From NCBI GenBank assembly GCA_005656395.1, contig SRSI01000046.1:372001-436000 (forward strand): a stretch of DNA of 64,000 nucleotides, read 5' to 3'. A model generated the notes under the pieces. That model made no database searches. It was not told the origin of the DNA and saw only the letters and a list, made by a program, of their open reading frames with translations. Position numbers and translations under genes: made by a program. Of the stretch, positions 45,201-57,200 are shown in pieces; position 1 is the stretch's first letter, and every line of letters begins with the position of its first letter. This stretch comes from Strongyloides papillosus (taxonomy: Eukaryota > Nematoda > Chromadorea > Rhabditida > Strongyloididae).

Positions 45201-48200
45201 TAACTTTTTCCCTTTCATTTTCAGGAAGTTTATTCACTGGTATATTCTTGAGAGAATCCAATTTTTCTTTAAGATTTCTAAGTAGTGCAGCAAGGTAGTT
45301 CATCTCCTCTTTTGGTTTCTTATGATCAACTGGTACACTAGCTTCATCGGACAACTTGGAAAGATCATTGATATCTGTAAGAGCAGATTCAAGGTTCTTT
45401 AAGTTATCTTTTTCATCACCAAGTTTATCTTCAAGAGATTTAATAAGGTCATCCAATTCTTGTTGTTTTTTCGTGATATCGTCATCAACCTCTGGTATTC
45501 CAGTCCATGTAATAGCGAGAATCTTTGGTCTTACTTCTTCTTTTAGTTTAATCAACTTGTCTTCGGTTTCTTTTACTTTTTCAGAGAGTGGTATATCCTC
45601 GTTTACTGATTCAACAAGTGGTTTTAGTAAATAGTCAATATTATCAAGATTCTTCTTTGTGCTTGTAACCTTTTCGACCTTATCTTTAACATTATCAGCT
45701 TTTTCCTTCAATTCTTGGTAAACTGGAGATGATTCAGGAAGTTTGGACAATTGTTCCTCAATGAGATGAATGTTCTCTTCATTCAATGGTGCAGCTACGA
45801 GTTTTTCAATTTCCTCTTGAGCTTGTTTTTGTTCCTCAGCCGTTTTACGCTTAGCTTCTTCTTCTATTTCGGCCTGTTTCATTTTTTCTGAATATTTTTT
45901 ATTAATCTCTTTTATTTTCTCAACCACATCACAAACTTCTGGAGAATCTTTTTTATTTGCTTTTCCTGCAACTCTGATTATTTCAGATATTAGCTCATCC
46001 AATGAATTGTTATCATCAGTTGCACATTTAATTACATGTTCAAGATCGTTAATTGGAATTTCTTTAATTTTTTTACTTATCTTATTTATATTGTTATTAA
46101 CTGAAGCTAAAAGTTCATTTAACTCTGCTATAGAATCTAAACGTTCGGAAATTTTTGATTTAATATTATTTAGTTCTTCTAAATGTTTATTTTTTTCTTC
46201 AGTAAGTTTGTTACGTTGTGAATTCAAGTCTTCTACCTTCGATATTTTGTTAAAATCATCGTCTAATTTTTGTAGTAGACTCTGATTAGTACTTTCTAAA
46301 CGTTCAATGACTTTTCTTAAATCGTCAGCGCTTGAATTTGGATCATATTCCACAGTTTCTGCATCATGGACTGTTTCTTTTATTTTTTCAAGTACTTCAG
46401 AAATATGAGAAACAACTTTTTGCTGCTCTAATTTCTCTAAGGCTTTCTCTTTCTGTTCATTAAGAGCCATGAATATATCATGTAAACGTTCTTTCAACTC
46501 TGAAGCGTCTGAATCAGAAGAATGGAGAATAACATGTAGTGGAACTGAGTAATCAACAATTGCAGAATCTAATTTCTTTTCTAACATATGAATTTCATTT
46601 TTAATTTCATCGAAAGAATATGGTTCATCAGCTTTTTCAATTACGTTATTTGATCTATTAATGAGATCTTTAAGGGAATCATTTAATGTTATTTTTCGAC
46701 TAATCAAAGCATTTTCTCTTTCAATATCTTGGCTTATTTCATCATCAAGGCACTTAAGTGCATCAATTTTAGATTTTATATTATTAATTGATTCGCTAAT
46801 ATCATCAATAGGTAATTTTTTCTCTGAAAACAACTTGACAGATTCTTCATTTTGTGCAATTAAATAATTTAATCTGTTAATAATAGGAGCAATATTTTTG
46901 ATATCTTTAATCGAAACATCATATGGTTGTGGCTTTTCATTATATCTATTAAGTATCTCGTCAGCGTCGACGAAATCTTTTATGCATTTATTTGAAAGAT
47001 TTGTTTTATGATCAAGAAGAGATTTAATTTCCTCTTGATGTTTTTTCAAATTATCAATATAATTAGTAATTTTTTTGACATCATTATTGCCAATTTCAAT
47101 GCCTTTAATTATAATATTCTCATCATTTGTAGAAAATTTATCTGTCAAAACGTCCTTAAGAGAATGTAATTTATCTTTAAGGTTTTCAAGAATATCAGAA
47201 AGGCGATTTATTGATTCCTCTGGATTTGAAAAATCAACAGAGTTATCAGCATCTTGAGAAAGTTTAGACATACATTTGATAAGACTAACTCCTAATTCAA
47301 GATTATCCATAGTTTTTTGATCGTCAGCTAATTTATCTTTAAGATATTTAATTAACTCATTAATTTCATGTTGTTTTTCATTTATTTTGTCATCTACTTC
47401 AGGAATATTTGAAAAAGGAATAGCAAGAATCAGTGGTAGAACTTCATCTCTAAGTGTTGCAAGCTTATTATTGGTAGAAGAAATTTTATCTGGCAGAGAT
47501 ACATTATCGTCAGAAGAGTTAGTAATAGATTTTAAAAGACTATTGATCTCATCGAAACTTTTGTTTGCATTTTTGATTTTTTCCACTTCATCTTTAACAC
47601 TATCAGCTTTTTCCTTCAATTCTTGATAAACTGGAGATGATTCAGGAAGTTTGGACAATTGTTCCTCAATGAGATGAATGTTTTCTTCATTCAATGGTGC
47701 AGCTACAAGTTTTTCAATTTCTTCTTGAACTTGTTTTTGTTCCTCAGCTGCTTTACGTTGAGCTTCAGCTAGTTCTTCAGCAGCCTTACGTTCAGCTTCG
47801 GCGAGTTCTTCAGCTGCCTTACGTTGGGCTTCTATGGCATCATTTGCAGCCTTCTTTTTATCTGCTAATTTGTTTGATATTTCATTTAATTTACTAGAAA
47901 TATCGTCTAATTCTGGTGTATCTTTCTTATTAGCGCGATCAGCAGCATCGTTTATTTCATCTGTAATGATATTAAGTGGTAGAACATCTTCAAATTCAAT
48001 AGCCAAAATACTGTCTAAGTCGTAGATTGGAATTTCATCAAGCTTCTTGTTAATACCATCTAGTTTCATATCAGTAGAGGCAATGAGGTCATCTAATTCG
48101 TTGATTGCATTGATTCTTTCATCAATAGCTGATTGAACGTTGTTTAAATCTTCAACGAGTTTTGCTTGTTCCTCAAGAGTCTTATTACGAAGCCTATCTA

Positions 48201-51200
48201 CCTCTTGTGATGTTGGAATCTTAACAAATTCTTCATCTAATTTAGGTAAAAGATCTGTCTTAATATTTTTCAAGATATCTGAAGCAGTTATTAATTGATC
48301 AGTCGTACTTGTTGGGTTAGATTCAACACTTTCGGCATCCTTTATCTTATTTTCAATTTCCTTAACTTTATCACCAATATTGGAAGCTATTTTTTGTAAC
48401 TCTAACTTCTTCTTAGCATCCTCCTTTTGGTCTGCTAAGGCAAACGCAATCTCATCTAGTCTGTCTTTAAGGTCCCAAATATCAGATGCTGGAGAATGTT
48501 CTATTACTGTCAATGGTACTTCACTGTCATCAATGGCCATATCAAGTTTACTTTGGAGCTCGGAAATATCTTTTTGAATAGGATCTAAGTCCTCAGGTTT
48601 GGAATCTTTCGATAAAACATCATTAGCTCTGTCAATAATATTCTTGATGGATTCATTTAATTTTTCCTTAGCATTAATTAAATCATTTTCTTTGTTTATA
48701 TCAGATTTAATCTTATCTTCAAGTTGTTGAAGTTGGTCGATATTTGATGCAACTTCATTCATTGAATTAACGACATCATCGACAGGAAGCTCCATATCAC
48801 TTAAAGACTTGGCGAGATCTTTATTTTCATCCATAAGACTATTAAGTTTCTTAATAATTGGTTGAATATTTTGTAGGTCTTTAGTAGCTACTTCGAATGG
48901 TTGTGGAGCATCTTTGTATCTATTCAATATTTCAAGTCCATCAAGGCATTGTAGTGGAGTTTTATCGAGTAATTTTACCTTACTGTCCAATAAGGTATCA
49001 GTTAATTCTTGTTGTTTATTCAAGTCTTCTACTTCTGAATTGATTTTAAGAATATCTTTCTCTGCATTCTCGATAGCTTTAGTAACTTTTTCCCTTTCAT
49101 TTTCAGGTAGTTTATTTATTGGTATATTCTTGAGAGAATCCAATTTTTCTCTAAGATTTTTAAGTAGTGCAGCAAGGTAGTTCATTGACTCTTTTGGTTT
49201 CTTATGATCAACTGGTACACTAGCTTCATCGGACAACTTGGAAAGATCATTGATATCTGTAAGAGCAGATTCAAGGTTCTCTAAGTTATCTTTTTCATCA
49301 CCAAGTTTATCTTCAAGAGATTTAATAAGGTCATCCAATTCTTGTTGTTTCTTCTTGATATCGTCATCAACCTCTGGTATTCCAGTCCATGTAATAGCTA
49401 AAATCTTTGGTCTTACTTCTTCTTTTAGTTTAATCAACTTGTCTTCGGTTTCTTTTACTTTTTCAGTGAGTGGTATATCCTCATTTACGGATTCGACGAG
49501 TGGTTTTAATAAATTATCAACGTTATCAAGATTTTTGTTTGTGTTTATAACTTTTTCCAACTTATCTTTGATGTTATCAGCTTTTTCCTTCATTTCTTGG
49601 TAAACTGGGGATGATTCAGGAAGTTTAGATAATTGTTCCTCAATGAGGTAAATGTTTTCTTCATTCAATGGTGCAGCTACAAGTTTTTCAATTTCCTCTT
49701 GAACTTGTTTTTGTTCTTTAACTGCCTTACGTTCAGCCTCTGCGAGTTCCTCAGCTGCTTTACGCTCAGCTTCGGCTAGTTCTTCGGCGGCTTTACGTTG
49801 AGCTTCGGCAAGTTCCTCAGCAGCCTTACGTTCAGCCTCTGCGAGTTCCTCAGCTGCCTTACGTTGGGCTTCTATAGCATCATTTGCAGCTTTCTTTTTA
49901 TCTGCCAATTTGTTTGACATTTCATTTAATTTATTAGAAATATCGACTAAGTCTGGTGTATCCCTCTTATTAGCGCGATCGGCAGCATCGTTTATTTCAT
50001 CTGTAATGATATTAAGTGGTAGAACATCTTCAAATTCAATAGCCAAAATACTGTCTAAGTCGTAGATTGGAATTTCATCAAGCTTCTTGTTAATACTATC
50101 TAGTTTCATATCAGTAGAGGCAATGAGGTCATCTAATTCATTGATTGCATTGATTCTTTCATCAATAGCTGATTGAACATTATTTAAATCTTCAACGAGT
50201 TTTGCTTGTTCCTCAAGAGTCTTATTACGAAGATTATCTACCTCTGGTGATGTTGGAATCTTAACAAATTCTTCATCTAATTTAGGTAAAAGATCTGTCT
50301 TAATATTTTTCAAGATATCTGAAGCAGTTATTAATTGATCAGTCGTACTTGTTGGGTTAGATTCAACACTTTCGGCGTCTTTTATCTTATTTTCAATTTC
50401 CTTAACTTTATCACCAATATTGGAAGCTATTTTTTGTAACTCTAACTTCTTCTTGGCATCCTCCTTTTGGTCTGCTAAGGCAAACGCAATCTCATCTAGT
50501 CTGTCTTTAAGGTCCCAAATATCAGATGCTGGAGAATGTTCTATTACTGTCAATGGTACTTCGCTATCATCAATAGCCATATCAAGTTTACTTTGGAGCT
50601 CAGAAATATCCTTTTGAATAGGATCTAAGTCCTCAGGTTTGGAATCTTTCGATAAAACATCATTAGCTCTGTCGATGATATTCTTGATGGAGTCATTTAA
50701 TTTTTCTTTAGCATTAATTAAGTCATTTTCCTTGTTAATATCAGATTTGATTTTATCTTCAAGTTGTTGAAGTTGGTCGATATTTGATGCAACTTCATTC
50801 ATTGAATTAACGACATCATCGACAGGAAGCTCCATATCACTTAATGATTTGACGAGATCTTTATTTTCATCCATTAGACTATTAAGTTTCTTAATGATTG
50901 GTTGAATATTTTGTAGGTCTTTAGTAGCTACTTCAAATGGTTGTGGAGCATCTTTGTATCTATTCAATATTTCAAGTCCATCAAGACATTGTAGTGGAGT
51001 TTTATCCATTAATTTTACCTTACTGTCCAATAAGGTATCAGTTAATTCTTGTTGTTTATTCAAGTCTTCTACTTCTGAATTGATTTTAAGAATATCTTTC
51101 TCTGCATTCTCAATAGCTTTAGTAATTTTTTCCCTTTCATTTTCAGGAAGTTTATTTATTGGTATATTCTTGAGAGAATCTAATTTTTCTCTAAGATTTC

Positions 51201-54200
51201 TAAGTATTGCAGCAAGGTAGTTCATTGACTCTTTTGGTTTCTTATGATCAACTGGTACACTGGCTTCATCAGACAACTTGGAAAGATCGTTGATATCTGT
51301 AAGAGCAGATTCAAGGTTCTTTAAGTTATCTTTATCATCACCAAGTTTATCTTCAAGAGATTTAATAAGGTCATCCAATTCTTGTTGTTTCTTCTTAATA
51401 TCGTCATCAACCTCTGGTATTCCAGTCCATGTAATAGCTAAAATCTTTGGTCTTACTTCCTCCTTTAGTTTAGTCAATCTATCTTCGGTTTCTTTTACCT
51501 TTTCAGAGAGTGGTATATCCTCGTTTATAGATTCAGCAATTGGTTTTAATAAATTATCAACGTTATCAAGATTCTTCTTTGTGCTTTTAACCTTTTCGAC
51601 CTTATCTTTAACATTATCAGCTTTTTCCTTCAATTCTTGATAAACTGGAGATGATTCAGGAAGTTTGGACAATTGTTCCTCAATGAGATGAATGTTCTCT
51701 TCATTTAATGGTGCGGCTACAAGTTTCTCAATTTCCTCTTGAGCTTGTTTTTGATTTTTAACATTTTGCTCGGCTTGTTCTTTTTTGTCTAACAATTTTC
51801 TTGAGACATCATTAATTTTCTCAGATATTTCAGAAACTTGTGAATCGTTTTTTTTTGTTTGCTCTGTCGGCAATCTCCTTAATTTCATCATTAATGCTTT
51901 TCAATGGCAGAATAAACTCATATTCTATAGCCAAATATGCATCAAGATCATCTATTCCTGTATTGTTGATTTTATCTACCACATCATCTAGTTTTTTTCC
52001 TGTGGAAAAAAGGATGTCATTTAATTCACCAATTGAATCAATACGCTCCTGAATTGCAAATTCAATATTTTTTATATCATCTGTTAGTTTCATCTTTTCT
52101 TTAAGATTTGTATTACGTATATTGTCAATCTCTTTTGTTTCTGGAAGTTTGCCTAAATCTTTTTCAAGTTCAGAGATAAGTGTTGAGTTAATGTTCATTA
52201 AATTGTCAGTTGCTCTTATTAAATCATCAACCGAACTATTTGGATTAGACTCAATTATTTTGGCTTCTTTTAATTTTTCCTGAATATTCCTTACTTTGTC
52301 TGAAATATCCAAGGCTATTTTTTGAACCTCTAATTTTTTCTTAGCATCTTCCCTTTGGTCTGCTAAAGTAATAGCTATTCCATCTAATACATCTTTCAAA
52401 TCCCAAATATCTGAAAATGGAGAATGAAGAATAACTTTAAGTGATTTTTCACTATCGTCAATAGCTGAGTCTAATTCTTTTTGAATTTCAGCAATTTCTT
52501 GCTGCAATTGTTCTATCTTCAGGCTTATTTTCTTTACCAAGAATTTCATTAGTTTTGTTGACTATATTCTTAATAAGATCGTTTAATCTATTTTTTCTAT
52601 CAATTAATTTATTTTCCTGTTTTACATCATCAGTAATTTTTTCTTTAAGTTGTTGTAAATCATTGATTTTAGACTTCAATTTATTAATGTACTCTACTAT
52701 ATCTTCGGTTGGCAAACCTTTTTCGTTAAGATGATCAATAAGCTCTTCACTCCTGATAACAATATTGTTAAACTTGTTAATCATAGGGTCAATATGTTGT
52801 AGATCAATTTCTGAATGGTCAAATGGTTGTGGAGCAGCTTTGTATCTCTCTAATAAGTCATCTGAGTCAACGTATTCATCGAAAACTTTGTCTAATAATT
52901 TTATTTTATTTTCAAGTAGAGCATCAATAAGTTCTTGCTCTTTATTTAGCGTATTAATATCGTTACTTATTGTTTCAATATTTCTAATAGCATCTCTAAT
53001 ACATATCTCTAGTTTATCTCTTTCATCCTCTGGGAGTCTTTCCTTTTCTATGCCTTTAACACAATTTAGTTTATCCTGAATTTTTCTTAATAGTAAAGTT
53101 AAGTAACTGATTTTATCTTTTGGCAACTTAAATTCCACTGGAAATTCAACTTCACCACAAAGAGCAGATAATTCATTAATTTGAGAACAACTGTTTTCAA
53201 TGAATAGAAAGTTTTCTTGGTCTGTTTTTAATTCATCTTCGATAGATTTTATTAAATCTTCCAATTTCTGTTTTTTAATATCAATGCCTTTGTCAACATC
53301 AGAAGTTCCAGTATATTCAATAGCTAAAAGTCGAGGCTTAATATCTTTATCAAGCTTAGATAATTTATCAAGCGAGATAATAATTTTATCTTGTATTTTA
53401 AGGTTATCATTAGGCGCTTCGATAATATTTTTAATATTATCTTCAATATTATCAAGATTCTTCTTTGTGTTTGTAATCTTTTCGACCTTGTCTTTAATAT
53501 CATCAGACATCTTTTTCATTTCTTGATAAACTGGAGATGATTCAGGGAGCTTGGACAATTGTTCCTCAATGAGATGAATGTTCTCTTCATTTAATGGTGC
53601 AGCTACAAGTTTTTCAATTTCCTCTTGAGCTTGTTTTTGTTCCTCAGCAGCTTTACGTTGAGCTTCGGCTAATTCTTCAGCGGCCTTACGTTCAGCCTCT
53701 GCGAGTTCCTCAGCTGCCTTACGTTGGGCTTCTATGGCATCATTTGCAGCCTTCTTTTTATCTGCTAATTTGTTTGATATTTCATTTAATTTGCTAGAAA
53801 TATCGACTAAGTCTGGTGTATCCCTCTTATTAGCGCGATCGGCAGCATCGTTTATTTCATCTGTAATGATATTAAGTGGTAGAATATTTTCAAATTCAAT
53901 AGCCAAAATACTGTCTAAGTCGTAGATTGGGGTTTCATCAAGCTTCTTGTTAATACTATCTAGTTTCATATCAGTAGAGGCAATAAGATCATCTAATTCA
54001 TTGATTGCATTAATTCTTTCATCTATAGCTGATTGAACATTATTTAAATCTTCAACGAGTTTTGCTTGTTCCTCAAGAGTCTTATTACGAAGTCTATCTA
54101 CCTCTGGTGATGTTGGAATCTTAACAAATTCTTCATCTAATTTAGGTAAAAGATCTGTCTTAATATTTTTCAAGATATCTGAAGCAGTTATTAATTGATC

Positions 54201-57200
54201 AGTCGTACTTGTTGGGTTAGATTCAACACTTTCGGCGTCTTTTATCTTATTTTCAATTTCCTTAACTTTATCACCAATATTGGAAGCTATTTTTTGTAAC
54301 TCTAACTTCTTCTTGGCATCCTCCTTTTGGTCTGCTAAGGCAAACGCAATCTCATCTAGTCTGTCTTTGAGGTCCCAAATATCAGATGCTGGAGAATGTT
54401 CTATTACTGTCAATGGTACTTCACTATCGTCAATGGCCATATCAAGTTTTATTTGTAGCTCGGAAATATCCTTTTGAATAGGATCTAAGTCCTCAGGTCT
54501 GGAATCTTTCGATAAAACATCATTAGCTCTGTCGATAATATTCTTGATGGAGTCATTTAATTTTTCTTTGGCATTAATTAAATTATTTTCTTTGTTTATA
54601 TCAGATTTAATCTTATCTTCAAGTTGTTGAAGTTGGTCGATATTTGATGCAACTTCATTCATTGAATTAACGACATCATCGACAGGAAGCTCCATATCAC
54701 TTAAAGACTTGGCGAGATCTTTATTTTCATCCATAAGACTATTAAGTTTCTTAATGATTGGTTGAATATTTTGTAGGTCTTTAGTAGCTACTTCGAATGG
54801 TTGTGGAGCATCTTTGTATCTATTCAATATTTCAAGTCCATCAAGACATTGTAGTGGAGTTTTATCCATTAATTTTACCTTACTGTCCAATAAGGTATCA
54901 GTTAATTCTTGTTGTTTATTCAAGTCTTCTACTTCTGTATTGATTTTAAGAATATCTTTCTCTGCATTCTCGATAGCTTTAGTAACTTTTTCCCTTTCAT
55001 TTTCAGGAAGTTTATTCACTGGTATATTCTTGAGAGAATCCAATTTTTCTCTAAGATTTCTAAGTAGTGCAGCAAGGTAGTTCATTGATTCTTTTGGTTT
55101 CTTATGATCAACTGGTACACTAGCTTCATCAGACAACTTGGAAAGATCATTGATATCTGTAAGAGCAGACTCAAGGTTCTTTAAGTTATCTTTTTCATCA
55201 CCAAGTTTATCTTCAAGAGATTTAATAAGGTCATCCAATTCTTGTTGTTTCTTCTTGATATCGTCATCAACCTCTGGTATTCCAGTCCATGTAATAGCTA
55301 GAATCTTTGGTTTTACTTCCTCCTTTAGTTTAATCAACTTGTCTTCGGTTTCTTTTACCTTTTCAGAGAGTGGTATATCCTCGTTTACTGATTCAACAAG
55401 TGGTTTTAGTAAATAGTCAATATTATCAAGATTCTTTTTTGTGCTTGTAACCTTTTCGACCTTATCTTTAACATTATCAGCTTTTTCCTTCAATTCTTGA
55501 TAAACTGGAGATGATTCAGGAAGTTTCGACAATTGTTCCTCAATGAGATGAATGTTCTCTTCATTTAATGGTGCAGCTACAAGTTTTTCAATTTCCTCTT
55601 GAGCTTGTTTTTGTTCTTCAGCTGCTTTACGTTGAGCTTCGGCGAGTTCTTCAGCAGCCTTACGTTCAGCCTCTGCAAGTTCCTCAGCTGCCTTACGTTG
55701 GGCTTCTATGGCATCATTTGCAGCCTTCTTTTTATCTGCTAATTTGTTTGTTATTTCATTTAATTTGCTAGAAATATCGACTAAATCTGGTGTATCCTTC
55801 TTATTAGCGCGATTAGCAGCATCGTTTATTTCATCTGTAATGGTATTAAGTGGTAGAATATCTTCAAATTCAATAGTCAAAATACTGTCCAAGTCGTAGA
55901 TTGGGGTTTCATCAAGCTTCTTGTTAATACTATCTAGTTTCATATCAGTAGAGGCAATGAGGTCATCTAATTCATTGACTGCATTGATTCTTTCATCAAT
56001 AGCTGATTGAACATTATTCAAATCTTCAACGAGTTTTGCTTGTTCCTCAAGGGTCTTATTACGAAGATTATCAACCTCTGGTGATGTTGGAATCTTAACA
56101 AATTCTTCATCCAATTTAGGTAGAAGATCTGCCTTAATATTTTTCAAGATATCTGAAGCATTTATTAATTGATCAGTCGTACTTGTTGGGTTAGATTCAA
56201 CACTTTCGGCATCCTTAATCTTATTTCCAATTTCTTTAACCTTATCACTAATATTGGAAGCTATTTTTTGTAACTCTAACTTCTTCTTAGCATCCTCCTT
56301 TTGGTCGGCTAAGGCGAATGCTACCTCATCTAGTCTGTCTTTAAGGTCCCAAATATCAGATGCTGGAGAATGTTCTATTACTGTCAATGGTACTTCGCTA
56401 TCATCAATGGCCATATCAAGTTTACCTTGGAGCTCGGAAATATCCTTTTGAATAGGATCTAAGTCCTCAGGTTTGGAATCTTTCGATAAAACATCATTAG
56501 CTCTGTCAATGATATTCTTGATGGAGTCATTTAATTTTTCCTTAGCATTAATTAAATCATTTTCCTTGTTTATATCAGATTTGATTTTATCTTCAAGTTG
56601 TTGAAGTTGGTCGATATTTGATGCAACTTCATTCATTGAATTAACGACATCATCGACAGGAAGCTCCATATCACTTAATGATTTGACGAGATCTTTATTT
56701 TCATCCATTAGACTATTAAGTTTCTTAATGATTGGTTGAATATTTTGTAGGTCTTTAGTAGCTACTTCGAATGGTTGTGGAGCATCTTTGTATCTATTCA
56801 ATATTTCAAGTCCATCAAGACATTGTAGTGGAGTTTTATCCATTAATTTTACCTTACTGTCCAATAAGGTATCAGTTAATTCTTGTTGTTTATTCAAGTC
56901 TTCTACTTCTGTATTGATTTTAAGAATATCTTTCTCTGCATTCTCGATAGCTTTAGTAACTTTTTCCCTTTCATTTTCAGGAAGTTTATTCACTGGTATA
57001 TTCTTGAGAGAATCCAATTTTTCTCTAAGATTTCTAAGTAGTGCAGCAAGGTAGTTCATTGATTCTTTTGGTTTCTTATGATCAACTGGTACACTGGCTT
57101 CATCAGACAACTTGGAAAGATCATTGATATCTGTAAGAGCAGACTCAAGGTTCTTTAAGTTATCTTTATCATCATCAAGTTTATCTTCAAGAGATTTAAT

